In this document: one piece after another, positions 25,812 through 33,962 of the stretch
Layout: each line of letters opens with the position of its first letter
Position numbering within the stretch: the first letter of the stretch is position 1
Source: Pseudobdellovibrionaceae bacterium
Lineage (GTDB): Bacteria; Bdellovibrionota; Bdellovibrionia; Bdellovibrionales; UBA1609
DNA length: 64,000 nt
Direction: 5' to 3'
Assembly (NCBI GenBank): GCA_020635055.1
Contig: JACKAN010000006.1
Span: forward strand, 1-64,000
Translations under genes and position numbers: made by a program
The notes under the pieces: generated by a model
The model's input: the letters and a program-made list of their open reading frames with translations, nothing else
The model's database searches: none
What the model was told of the DNA's origin: nothing

Positions 25812-26833
25812 TTAAAGTCAATCCTTGGGTCTATAATTATATATAAAAAGTCACTAATAATTCTACCTACTAACATCAATATACTTTGAATGAATATGAG
25901 CCCCATAAGAACATTGTAATCCCTATCTAATGCGGCTTTGTAACTTAACAATCCGATCCCCTCTAAACCAAATATTTGTTCAATAATAATCGACCCCGCA
26001 AGAAAAATACCTAATATCGAACTCAATCCCGTCGCCAGTGGGATTAAAGCATTTCTCAAAGCGTGTTTATAAATAACTTTTCTCTCGTCCAAACCTTTGG
26101 CTCGCGCCGTACGAATGTAATCCATTTTAATTACATCTAAGAGAGAGTTTTTCATTAAAAAGGTCAATACCGTAAAACTACCAATCATGTAACAAGCCAT
26201 CGGCAAAATAAAGTGATGGACACGGTCTATAATTTTTTGAGACCAAGTTAGCATTTCATAATTTTCGGAATAAAGCCCGCCCAAAGGAAACCAATCAAAG
26301 AAACTTCCACCAGCGAAAAATACAATAAGTAGAATCCCCAACATAAGCGATGGTACGGAGTACATTACAAAAAGTATAAAGCTAGAAAAAGCATCAAAAT
26401 GAGTTCCGTCTTTTACGGCTTTTAACACTCCCAGAGGAATGCAAATTAAATACATAAGAAATAACGAAACCAATCCAAATTGCATTGAAACCGGAAAACG
26501 TTCTATGATCATGTCAATAACAGGGTCATAGGTAGAAAAGCTATCACCAAAATCAAGAGTGAATACATTCTTAAGCCAAATCCAGTAACGAACTAAAAGT
26601 GGCTTATCAAATCCATATTGTACTTTCAATGCCTCCAATACTTCTTCGGAAACACCATAAGTAGTTAGGCCTCCACCAGAAGCCCCCGTGGCACCGCTAG
26701 CGAATTTCATTTTTTGTATTTGCTGTTCTAAAGGACTACCAGGTGCAAGATTAATAATAGTAAAAGATAGCAATGTTATCCCAAATAAAGTTGGGAGAAT
26801 CATGGCAAATCTTTTAACAAAATAAATCCACAT
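25808..26833 (-). CDS. yejB: Peptide ABC transporter permease, YejB type
   Basis: A 341-aa permease. The YejB-like segments are FFAGGSFFDWFPLGGL, LTWSQKIIDRVHHFILP and a C-terminus ending DPRIDFK. The EAA-type loop is YIRTARAKGLDERKVIYKHA. The N-terminal helix starts FVKRFAMILPTLFGITLLSF. It is 3 bp downstream of the binding-protein gene and overlaps yejE by 4 bp, so the three form one operon. In known Yej systems the substrates are peptides, including microcin C in enterobacteria; here the substrate is unknown. Confidence 0.9.
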   Translation of the reverse strand: MWIYFVKRFAMILPTLFGITLLSFTIINLAPGSPLEQQIQKMKFASGATGASGGGLTTYGVSEEVLEALKVQYGFDKPLLVRYWIWLKNVFTLDFGDSFSTYDPVIDMIIERFPVSMQFGLVSLFLMYLICIPLGVLKAVKDGTHFDAFSSFILFVMYSVPSLMLGILLIVFFAGGSFFDWFPLGGLYSENYEMLTWSQKIIDRVHHFILPMACYMIGSFTVLTFLMKNSLLDVIKMDYIRTARAKGLDERKVIYKHALRNALIPLATGLSSILGIFLAGSIIIEQIFGLEGIGLLSYKAALDRDYNVLMGLIFIQSILMLVGRIISDFLYIIIDPRIDFK

Positions 26834-26836
26834 GAA

Positions 26837-28489
26837 CTACTTTACCCACCAGTGAGATAGGCCCACTTCATATTGAAATGTGTCTTTTGGTAATCCCATA
26901 CGGCTAGTTACTGCATAGTTTTCAAATTTATTAATAAACATAAATGCATAGGGTGCATCTGCGGCAATCAAGCGATAAACTTTCTGCCACAAAGGCTTTC
27001 TTTTATCATTGTCGGTGACAGTTCTGCCCTCGTCGATAAGTTTATCCACCTCTTTATTTGAATAAGAAATAAAATTAGATCCACCAGCTTTAGAGCTTTC
27101 CGTGTGCCAGATTTGTTTGGGGTCGTTATTTACGCTTCCGCCCCCCCAGCCTAGAGCTACAGCATCGAACTTTTGTTCATCCAATGATTTAACAAAAGAA
27201 TTCCACTCAACGACTTTGAGATTTGCAATAATTCCCGCTTTTTTAAGGTCCTCTTTATAAATAGTAAAGTACTTTTCTGAGTCGCGGTTAGCATACATTA
27301 ACGAAAATACAAAAGAAACTTTTTTCCCATTAATAAGCTTATCTAAGATTCCGTCTTTATCTGTATCTTTCCATCCCGCTTTTGTTAATAAATCTTTAGC
27401 GGTCTGCGTGTTGTAGTTAAAGGGTTTTACATCCTTATCGGCATATGGGCTTTGGACATACCATGGGCCTGTTGCCAGAATTGATTTGTTAAATCTGAAC
27501 TTTTCATTCATAAGTTCGCGATTCATTAAGTGAGCTAAAGCTACTCTCACATTTTTATCTTGGAAAATAGGATTTTTAAAATTCCAGGCCACAAAACCAT
27601 AAGACTTTGGCGAATTGTTCATAACTTCTTTTTTTAAAACCTTCGTCCCCCAAGGCTTGCCTTCTGTTTGTTTAACATATTGTTCGGGAGTGAGTTCAGA
27701 AAAATCCAAATTGCCTTTTTTTAACATTTCCAATCTTACATTGTCCTCTTTAACAATACGAAATTGAATGTTGTCAAAATTAAAAGTGCCCTTAAGACCC
27801 GCTGGCAATTCCGCTTTATAACCCCACCAATTGGGATTTCTCTTTAATCGTATAAGGCTGCCTTTGTTATATTTTTCTAAAACATAAGGCCCTGTTCCCA
27901 CTAATTCTTTGTTGGCTTTTTTATCTTTGGGATCACCATAAACAGACTTAGGCACAATACCTAATATACTAAAGCTACCGATGGCATCTAAATTACCAAA
28001 ATACTTCTTTTTAATATTGAATTTCACTGTGTGCTTATCGACAACTTCAACGTCTTTTATGTTTTCTAAATAGGGACGAATATTAAAAGCTTTGTAGGCA
28101 TCGTTCATTCTGGCTTCAAAATTCCATTTTACTACTTCTGCCGTAACTTCTTCGCCATTGTGAAATTTAACGCCTTTTCTTAAATAAAAGGTGTAGGACA
28201 TCCCATCTTTGCCCTCTTCCCATTTTTCAGCAAGCCCTGGTTCTAATGCATAGGTTTCAGGATTGGTGGTTAACAATCCTTCAATGACATATTCCTGAAC
28301 ATAACGAGAAACCAAATCATTGCTGTTTATTGGATTTAACCTTTCCGGTTCTGCATTTAAAGGATAGTAAAAAACACCACCTTGTGGAGGCCTTGTTTCT
28401 GCAATACTTATTTTTGCATCTACAGCTAAAACACCAGACCCAATTAATAAACCAAATAAGATGGTGGATACACTAATATACTTGAACAT
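26837..28489 (-). CDS. Extracellular solute-binding protein, family 5 (peptide)
   Basis: Periplasmic peptide-binding component of 550 aa. A Sec signal peptide (ISVSTILFGLLIGSGVLA) precedes the family-5 fold, with ERLNPINSNDLVSRYVQEYV, LAEKWEEGKDGMSYTFYLRK and LVGTGPYVLEKYNKGS. AGGAGG lies about six bases before the ATG. It leads the yejB-yejE operon. It is shorter than E. coli YejA (~600 aa) and more general in sequence, so I avoid the yejA name. Confidence 0.9.
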   Translation of the reverse strand: MFKYISVSTILFGLLIGSGVLAVDAKISIAETRPPQGGVFYYPLNAEPERLNPINSNDLVSRYVQEYVIEGLLTTNPETYALEPGLAEKWEEGKDGMSYTFYLRKGVKFHNGEEVTAEVVKWNFEARMNDAYKAFNIRPYLENIKDVEVVDKHTVKFNIKKKYFGNLDAIGSFSILGIVPKSVYGDPKDKKANKELVGTGPYVLEKYNKGSLIRLKRNPNWWGYKAELPAGLKGTFNFDNIQFRIVKEDNVRLEMLKKGNLDFSELTPEQYVKQTEGKPWGTKVLKKEVMNNSPKSYGFVAWNFKNPIFQDKNVRVALAHLMNRELMNEKFRFNKSILATGPWYVQSPYADKDVKPFNYNTQTAKDLLTKAGWKDTDKDGILDKLINGKKVSFVFSLMYANRDSEKYFTIYKEDLKKAGIIANLKVVEWNSFVKSLDEQKFDAVALGWGGGSVNNDPKQIWHTESSKAGGSNFISYSNKEVDKLIDEGRTVTDNDKRKPLWQKVYRLIAADAPYAFMFINKFENYAVTSRMGLPKDTFQYEVGLSHWWVK

Positions 28490-28520
28490 TGACTTCCTCC
28501 TAAGACGACTCTCAGTATGT

Positions 28521-28630
28521 GGGAGTGACTTTCCCTCTCTAAATTTTGCGGCGCGGAAAAGCTACTTACCGACTGCATTAATTTATAAAACAAAGATAAT
28601 TAATCAAGCACATAATAAAGAGTCACTCCC
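28521..28630. promoter_or_regulatory. Inverted repeat in the divergent promoter region
   Basis: GGGAGTGACT at 28521-28530 is the exact reverse complement of AGTCACTCCC at 28621-28630. The arms sit in the 162-bp gap between the divergent binding-protein and DedA-like genes, one near each start. They could be paired operator half-sites for a regulator controlling both directions, or pair in a leader RNA. No known operator recognised. Confidence 0.4.
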
Positions 28631-28651
28631 CTACCGACGCAAGGAGACAAC

Positions 28652-29269
28652 ATGCTGGCAGTTGTCAGAAAATACAATCCCAATATTTTGTTTCGCAAAC
28701 TTTATGATTGGGTAATGAATTGGGCCGAAAACGAAAAAAGCATTCACTTTCTGTGTTTATTAGCCTCTTGTGAGTCAGTTTTCTTTCCAATTCCAGTGGA
28801 CCCCTTTTTGATGGCCGTTTCCACCGCCAAACCCAAAAAAGCTATTGGTTACGCACTTCTTGCTAGTATTTTTTCGGTACTTGGAGGTGGTTTGGGTTAT
28901 TTTTTAGGTCATTTATTTTGGGAGGGAAGCCAAGACTTTTTCTTTAATTATATTTTTTCACCAGAAAAATTCCAATTAGTGCTTAATAAATTCCAGGAAA
29001 ATGCATTCTGGACCATATTTATGGCAGGATTCACTCCCATTCCCTTTAAGGTTTTCACCTTAGCTGCAGGAGTGGCTCATATTGCCTTGATTCCCTTTTT
29101 CTTAGGATCTTTGATAAGTCGCACTTTGCGTTTTTGCATAGAAGGTGGTTTGATTTACTTTTACGGTCCTAAAATAAGAGCATTTATTGAATTATATTTT
29201 GAGCGGATCACCATGGCCATAGGGGCAATAATTGTTGTGGCAATAATCATTTATAAACTGATTGGTTAG
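28652..29269 (+). CDS. DedA/VTT-family membrane protein, YqaA-like
   Basis: A 205-aa inner-membrane protein of the SNARE-associated (VTT) family. Characteristic parts are LASCESVFFPIPVDPFLMA, GGGLGYFLGHLFW and AGFTPIPFKVFTLAAGVAH, the last carrying the conserved Pro-x-Pro and basic residue. DedA proteins are implicated in lipid (undecaprenyl-phosphate or phosphatidylethanolamine) flipping; which applies here is unknown. AAGGAG lies before the ATG. The next gene starts 5 bp later. Confidence 0.85.
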   Translation: MLAVVRKYNPNILFRKLYDWVMNWAENEKSIHFLCLLASCESVFFPIPVDPFLMAVSTAKPKKAIGYALLASIFSVLGGGLGYFLGHLFWEGSQDFFFNYIFSPEKFQLVLNKFQENAFWTIFMAGFTPIPFKVFTLAAGVAHIALIPFFLGSLISRTLRFCIEGGLIYFYGPKIRAFIELYFERITMAIGAIIVVAIIIYKLIG

Positions 29270-29274
29270 AAAAA

Positions 29275-29739
29275 ATGAAAAAGGGAAATTGGTATAATAA
29301 AGGATTAAAATTTCAGTGTCAGGGCTCCGGCAAATGTTGTATTTCTCGTGGCGAGTATGGCTATGTTTATCTCGATAAAAATGACAGAATAAATATGGCT
29401 AAATTTTTTAAACTTAGGTTAGGTGAATTTACTAAAAAATATTGTGTGTCCAATGAGGGATATTACCGTCTTAAAACTTCTCCACATGAGCTAGAATGTC
29501 TCTTTCTTAAAGATAACAAATGCAGTATTTATTCTGCCCGACCTACACAATGCCGAACCTGGCCATTCTGGCCAGAAGTTCTACAAGCAAAGACTTGGAA
29601 AAAAGAAGTGGCTCAGTTTTGTCCAGGGGTAGGCAAAGGCAAACTTTATACAAGAAAAGAAATTGAAGCTATCGCCCATGAACAAAATTTATCCGAGTTA
29701 CTTATGGACAAAGAACCTTTACCAAAAATTAATACATAG
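29275..29739 (+). CDS. YkgJ-family Cys-cluster protein
   Basis: A 154-aa cytoplasmic protein of the zinc/iron-chelating Cys-cluster (YkgJ/CxxxCxxC) family. The ligands are CQGSGKCC near the N-terminus, then CLFLKDNKCSIYSARPTQCR and a later FCPG. Function of the family is not settled; metal binding is expected. It follows the DedA-like gene by 5 bp and is probably co-transcribed. Confidence 0.85.
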   Translation: MKKGNWYNKGLKFQCQGSGKCCISRGEYGYVYLDKNDRINMAKFFKLRLGEFTKKYCVSNEGYYRLKTSPHELECLFLKDNKCSIYSARPTQCRTWPFWPEVLQAKTWKKEVAQFCPGVGKGKLYTRKEIEAIAHEQNLSELLMDKEPLPKINT

Positions 29740-29795
29740 TTAAACTCACTTGAGCTGCATGCTCACGGATTCCGTTTCACTAGCCACAATGGCGC

Positions 29796-29825
29796 TTGTT
29801 ATGCAAAAAAACTATGTTGTATAAT
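29796..29825 (+). promoter_or_regulatory. Predicted sigma70-type promoter for the TetR-family gene
   Basis: A -35-like TTGTTA at 29796-29801 is separated by 18 bases from a perfect TATAAT at 29820-29825. Transcription would begin near 29832, giving a ~50-base leader before the ATG at 29882. Read by eye from the consensus only. Confidence 0.55.
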
Positions 29826-29866
29826 TCTTGCGAGCTTAATCCCCACTTGCTAGCTAAAATCTTGTT

Positions 29867-29879
29867 GGTTAGGATAACC
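29867..29879 (+). promoter_or_regulatory. Small dyad covering the ribosome site of the TetR-family gene
   Basis: GGTTA-GGA-TAACC is a 5-bp stem with a 3-base loop. The AGGA ribosome-binding sequence (29871-29874), seven bases from the ATG, spans the end of one arm and the loop. It could be a DNA operator for autoregulation or a weak RNA hairpin limiting translation. Confidence 0.35.
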
Positions 29880-29881
29880 CT

Positions 29882-30421
29882 ATGAGTATTAAAAATAAGA
29901 TCGACGAAAACTATTGGAAAATTTTAAATGCAGCATTGGAATTGGACGTTAAAAAAGGGCATCTAAAATGGACTCTTTCTGATCTTTCACGAAAAAGTGG
30001 CATCACTCGATCATTAATATATTATTATTTTGGGCGCTCTAAGGCTAAAATTCTCAATGAAGCAGTTAAGCTTATCGGAAGTGAATTGGCTGGTCTCACC
30101 TCTGAAAGAGAAGAGCTCTGGAATATGGGTGATTTTGTTAGCTCTATGAATAAAGCACGTAAGACTTACGAAAACGCGCCTTATTTGTGTTTGTTTTTCT
30201 TAGAGCACCTTCAGGGTTCCTCTGAATTAAGTGATGAGCTTCGTAAGATTGAAAAGGAATTTTTAAAGAAAATTGAACGTCACTATAAAATTGAGAACCC
30301 AAGTGTTCGCAATGCTATTTTTGGTATTTATTTCGGAATGCTCTTTGCTCCCCATCAAGATGCTTCTACATATGAAGTGGTCTTGACGGAGATTAAAAAA
30401 ATACTATTTAAAAATAATTAG
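29882..30421 (+). CDS. TetR-family transcriptional regulator
   Basis: A 179-aa one-component regulator. The N-terminal helix-turn-helix is LSDLSRKSGITRSLIYYYFG (residues ~35-55), the classic TetR DNA-binding segment. The C-terminal all-helical region would bind a ligand that is not identifiable. It stands alone: upstream is the YkgJ-like gene and downstream the convergent DksA-like gene, whose stop overlaps by 4 bp. The dyad just before the start makes autoregulation plausible. Confidence 0.85.
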   Translation: MSIKNKIDENYWKILNAALELDVKKGHLKWTLSDLSRKSGITRSLIYYYFGRSKAKILNEAVKLIGSELAGLTSEREELWNMGDFVSSMNKARKTYENAPYLCLFFLEHLQGSSELSDELRKIEKEFLKKIERHYKIENPSVRNAIFGIYFGMLFAPHQDASTYEVVLTEIKKILFKNN

Positions 30422-30798
30422 CTTCTTGCGTATCTCTTTTGCATAGTTTCGCGAATTTCAGCACCCTCTATACTTAATCGAGTCCAAGGAATAGCTAAAA
30501 GTCTTTCCGACTCAATAGCTTCTTCTGTTTCTTCACAAAGCCCATAACCTCCAGACTCAATTCTGGCTAAGGCCATTTCAATCTCTACTAGCTGACTTCT
30601 TAGTCTCTCATTCATATTTAAGAATTCGGCTTCTGCCAAAGCACGAAGAGTTTGATCTCCTTCGTCGCCTCCCTTGGAGTCGTCAAAATTCTTATTCAAA
30701 CCTTCTTTGGCTTCACGGACTCTGTTAAGTATGTCTGATTTCGCTTCCAGTAATTTAGATTTACATTTAGCTACTAATTCAGGCTTTAAATCTTCCAT
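30418..30798 (-). CDS. DksA/TraR-family regulator lacking most zinc ligands
   Basis: A 126-aa protein with the DksA plan: an N-terminal coiled coil with an acidic tip (KGGDEGDQTLRALAEAE), then GGYGLCEETEEAI and RLLAIPWTRLSIEG. A canonical DksA has four Cys; here the equivalents read C, T, S and G, so only the first is kept. Pseudomonas DksA2 also lacks the zinc finger. The coiled-coil tip Asp residues that act in the RNA polymerase secondary channel are present. It may modulate transcription with ppGpp when zinc is scarce, by analogy. Confidence 0.8.
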   Translation of the reverse strand: MEDLKPELVAKCKSKLLEAKSDILNRVREAKEGLNKNFDDSKGGDEGDQTLRALAEAEFLNMNERLRSQLVEIEMALARIESGGYGLCEETEEAIESERLLAIPWTRLSIEGAEIRETMQKRYARS

Positions 30799-31125
30799 TG
30801 AGTTCCCCCCCCCTAATTAATGGACACTTGTAATAGTGCCAAATTGGAACTGAACTATTTACACATGTTTTCTATGACTTTTGCAAGAATTATTTCTTAA
30901 AATTTCTTAAATCAGCTAACTACTTAACAAAAGTCTTATTTTTCAATTTCCTGATCTTGACTTAGGCCCTAGACAAAACATTATAGCGCATAGCAATGTT
31001 TGTAAGAAATTAAATCCTTTGGTCTGTATCAAAACAATACATTGTAGAATTTTTATTGCATATTATTCGTGCAACAAAAGCTTCAATTCCTTCTCCCTTA
31101 AACAGAAGAAGAATTATTAGTTGTG
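30799..31125. other. Gene-free intergenic region
   Basis: An AT-rich gap of about 330 bp between the start of the DksA-like gene and the end of the SH3b gene, both on the minus strand. It should hold the DksA-like promoter and the SH3b terminator. A C-run lies beside the DksA-like start. On the + strand TTGACT near 30957 has only a weak -10-like sequence after it and no following gene. I see no RNA gene. Confidence 0.4.
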
Positions 31126-31581
31126 TCAAAACTTGATCGTGCTTACTTTTTGCGGACGCCATAAAGTAGATTTGTGTAACCAAAACTTATTTCCCGAGGC
31201 ATCTAAAAGATTGTACCAATCGTCCTTTTGATTAATACGTTTAAATGGAAAATATTTATCTGCAATTTGATATGCTGCAAAAGGAAATTTTGTTCCAGGA
31301 CCCGTTCGCAAGTTAGCCTTATTTGTTTTTACCGCAACACATTTCATTCGTGTACTCACAAGACTATTATAGACCCAGTGAATAGAACCATCTAAATATC
31401 TAACCTTGTACCAACCCTTCTCACCACCAATTTCTAACAGTGGTGTGTACTTACCTACAGTTAGAGACACAGAAAAACTTTGTCCAGGACCAATCCTAAG
31501 ATTAGCAATATCGGAACTCACACAAAGTGCAAAACTCTGTGATAAGAATAAAAATATAAGTGCAATAACTATAAAACGCAT
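31126..31581 (-). CDS. Exported protein with two bacterial SH3 domains
   Basis: A 151-aa protein: a signal peptide (IVIALIFLFLSQSFA) followed by two SH3b repeats. Repeat 1 contains SDIANLRIGPGQSF and GWYKVRYLDGSIHWVY; repeat 2 contains NKANLRTGPGTKFPF and DWYNLLDASGNKFWLH. Each has the ANLRxGPG hallmark. SH3b domains usually bind peptidoglycan peptides or act as adaptors in the periplasm. No catalytic domain is attached. Divergent from the exchanger gene. Confidence 0.83.
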   Translation of the reverse strand: MRFIVIALIFLFLSQSFALCVSSDIANLRIGPGQSFSVSLTVGKYTPLLEIGGEKGWYKVRYLDGSIHWVYNSLVSTRMKCVAVKTNKANLRTGPGTKFPFAAYQIADKYFPFKRINQKDDWYNLLDASGNKFWLHKSTLWRPQKVSTIKF

Positions 31582-31614
31582 TTAGATTTAATGTTAACAA
31601 AGGCAAAGAGATTT

Positions 31615-32556
31615 ATGGAATTTATTTTTCCACTTTTAATGATTATTTTTGGTTTTGCTATACTTTTAGTGGGTGGTGAGCTGTTAGTAAAAGGTTCGGT
31701 GAGTCTCGCTGTCCGACTAAAAATAAGTCCAGCTATCATAGGTTTGACAATTATAGCTGCTGGGACTTCTGCTCCAGAACTTGTCACTAGCATATTGGCA
31801 GCCATAAAAAATGCTCCCGACATGGCAATGGGAAATGTAATTGGATCAAATATTTTTAATATTTTAGGTATCTTAGGTGTTGCTTCGATTATAAAACCCA
31901 ATCGAGTGGACTCCTCTTTTATGAAAGTTGAAATCCCCATGCTAATCATTTGCACGATTCTTCTCCTTATACTGAGTTGGGATATGCAAATTGAATCTTT
32001 CGAGGGCCTTCTTTGTTTAATCGTCTTAGCAATACTTTTTTATATTTCTATTTATCGAGCCAAAAAAGTAGGCTATGAGGCGGAGGAAGAAATAGAAGTA
32101 TTACGAACTCCCTTCCATGACATTGGCTTTTTGCTTATTGGTTGTTTCGCACTTTTAGGTGGAGCCCATATCTCTCTGGAAAATGGAATTGAATTGGGTC
32201 GCTTAGCTGGTCTCTCAGAGAGAATTATTGGGATAACAATAATATCTGTGGGAACAGGTCTGCCAGAATTTGCCACCACTGTAATTGCTGCTTATAAAGG
32301 ACAAAATGACATTGCTGTAGGTAACATCATAGGCTCAAATCTCATCAACACCATGGGTGTTGTGGGAGGGGCAAGCTTGTTTAAAGGCCTTACTGTTTCA
32401 GAGGAAATTGCCAGGTTTGATAACTTAATTCTCTTGGGTGTCACTATTTTCTTTTTTGTAGTTCTATTAGTTAGCAAAGCGCGAATCACTCGGCCAATGG
32501 GTCTTATATTTAGCTTAGCTTATGTCGCCTATATTCTTATGCTAATTTATAAGTAG
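31615..32556 (+). CDS. Sodium/calcium exchanger, CaCA family (YrbG-like)
   Basis: Inner-membrane antiporter of about 313 aa with ten or so hydrophobic segments in two inverted halves. The alpha repeats are GTSAPELVTSI with GNVIGSNIFNILGI, and GTGLPEFATTV with GNIIGSNLINTMGV; their acidic residues bind cations. The start at 31615 (MEFIFPLLM) is weakly favoured by an AAAGAG stretch; an ATG at 31591 is possible. Related to E. coli YrbG (CalX-type), though ion specificity here is inferred. Confidence 0.88.
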   Translation: MEFIFPLLMIIFGFAILLVGGELLVKGSVSLAVRLKISPAIIGLTIIAAGTSAPELVTSILAAIKNAPDMAMGNVIGSNIFNILGILGVASIIKPNRVDSSFMKVEIPMLIICTILLLILSWDMQIESFEGLLCLIVLAILFYISIYRAKKVGYEAEEEIEVLRTPFHDIGFLLIGCFALLGGAHISLENGIELGRLAGLSERIIGITIISVGTGLPEFATTVIAAYKGQNDIAVGNIIGSNLINTMGVVGGASLFKGLTVSEEIARFDNLILLGVTIFFFVVLLVSKARITRPMGLIFSLAYVAYILMLIYK

Positions 32557-32557
32557 T

Positions 32558-33067
32558 TTAGTGATCGCGATGAGACCTATAATTTTTAATATCAATAATT
32601 TTAGCTGGTTGATCATTCACCTTTTTAGGTCCAGGCGTAACATCTCTTTGATTCTCTGAACTGTACCACTCCCCATTTATATTTGTGTAAAATTGCATCC
32701 CGCCGGATTTTATTTTTTTCTGAAAGAAAGTCTTTACACTATGAATATAAAGATTGCGCGTGAGTGGAAATACTAATGTGAGACCCAAGAAATCAGTAAT
32801 AAATCCAGGAGTAATTAAAAAAACTCCACCAATAAAAACTAAAACTCCTTGTATGATGTTGTCTGTTGGCAATTGACCTTGAGCCAATTGTTTCTGGGTG
32901 GACATCAAAATCGATAATCCTTGGCTTTTTGCCATATAAGCACCCACAACACCCGTTGTAAATACTATGAAAACAGTATCCCAAGCGCCAATGACTTTTC
33001 CCACTTCGATAAGCAAAAAAAGCTCAATAATGGGTACAATAGTAAATAATAAAAATAATATAAGCAT
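32558..33067 (-). CDS. fxsA: FxsA-family membrane protein
   Basis: A 169-aa protein with the FxsA/YtzA core: PIIELFLLIEVGKVIGAWDT, a GAYMAKSQG turn, and GGVFLITPGFITDFLGL. E. coli FxsA, when overproduced, blocks phage T7 exclusion by the F plasmid; its normal role is unknown. A hydrophilic C-terminal tail follows. Its ATG directly follows the stop of xthA with no gap, so they are co-transcribed. Convergent with the exchanger (1 bp gap). Confidence 0.85.
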   Translation of the reverse strand: MLILFLLFTIVPIIELFLLIEVGKVIGAWDTVFIVFTTGVVGAYMAKSQGLSILMSTQKQLAQGQLPTDNIIQGVLVFIGGVFLITPGFITDFLGLTLVFPLTRNLYIHSVKTFFQKKIKSGGMQFYTNINGEWYSSENQRDVTPGPKKVNDQPAKIIDIKNYRSHRDH

Positions 33068-33835
33068 TTATACTTTTAACTCCATAGCTATTGGGCAGTG
33101 GTCGGACCCCGTCTGGTCATCCATAATTTTGACAGTCTTTACATGCTCTATGAGATTGTGTGTAACACAGATATGGTCAATTCTCCAGCCCCGGTTCGCC
33201 ATTCGCGCATTTTCTCTGTATGACCACCAGGTATAGATGTCCTTTTGATTGGGGTGTAAATGTCTAAAAGTGTCCACAAAACCTACACTTAGAAAGTCTT
33301 GAAACCAGGCTCTTTCCTCTGGTAAAAATCCACTAGATTTTGATAATCTTATAGGATCAAAAACATCATGTTCCAAATAAGCTACATTATAATCACCTAC
33401 AACTATTAACTTTTCACCATTGTCTATCTTAGCTTTTAAGTGCTTTGTGAATTTATTTAGAAAATCCATCTTATAATCATGTCTTTCTTCTTTAGAAGCA
33501 CCATTAGGAAAATAGACATTATAAAGCTTGAAACCCTTTTGTTCAGTAACAACAAATCGTCCCTCGGTATCAAATTTTTTAATTCTTATTCCAAAATACA
33601 CATCTTCAGGTTGTTGTTTTAAAAACGTAGCCGTACCGGAATAGCCCTTTTTTTCAGCAGACGAAAAGTATCCCACTCGGCCTAATGGATGAATCAAATC
33701 TTCCTCTAGTTGATCTGGATGAGCTTTGGTTTCTTGGATACACAAAATATCAGGGTCTTCTCTTTTAATAAACTCTATAAAACCCTTTTTAGAGCAAGCT
33801 CTAATACCATTTACGTTCCAAGATACGATTTTCAT
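33068..33835 (-). CDS. xthA: Exodeoxyribonuclease III
   Basis: AP endonuclease/3'-exonuclease of base-excision repair, 255 aa. Motifs: MKIVSWNVNGIRA at the N-terminus, the catalytic Glu in ILCIQETKAH, VVGDYNVA, and a C-terminal IDHICVTHNL with GSDHCPIAM carrying the catalytic Asp-His. Complete length. Directly upstream of fxsA. It is divergent from the peroxiredoxin gene, a pairing that would fit an oxidative-damage theme but could be chance. Confidence 0.92.
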   Translation of the reverse strand: MKIVSWNVNGIRACSKKGFIEFIKREDPDILCIQETKAHPDQLEEDLIHPLGRVGYFSSAEKKGYSGTATFLKQQPEDVYFGIRIKKFDTEGRFVVTEQKGFKLYNVYFPNGASKEERHDYKMDFLNKFTKHLKAKIDNGEKLIVVGDYNVAYLEHDVFDPIRLSKSSGFLPEERAWFQDFLSVGFVDTFRHLHPNQKDIYTWWSYRENARMANRGWRIDHICVTHNLIEHVKTVKIMDDQTGSDHCPIAMELKV

Positions 33836-33962
33836 ATATACTCCTAGTCTTGCTGATAAAGACTTTTTATGGCAAAACTAAGCTCAAAAGCTACAGAGTT
33901 AATTTTATCACAACGCTACGCAGTGAAAATTAACACGAAATAACTGTTTAAAGGAGATTTAT

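Noticed and set aside
30957..30990. A + strand promoter with TTGACT
   Set aside because: The -10 match is weak and the only downstream gene on that strand starts over 600 bases later behind a minus-strand gene.
31569..31955. A 128-codon minus-strand frame antisense to the exchanger
   Set aside because: Overlaps the conserved alpha-repeat coding region of the exchanger and has no family resemblance.
33846..33872. A hairpin with a T-run as a + strand terminator
   Set aside because: Only a 6-bp stem and no + strand gene upstream; it lies in the xthA/peroxiredoxin divergent region.
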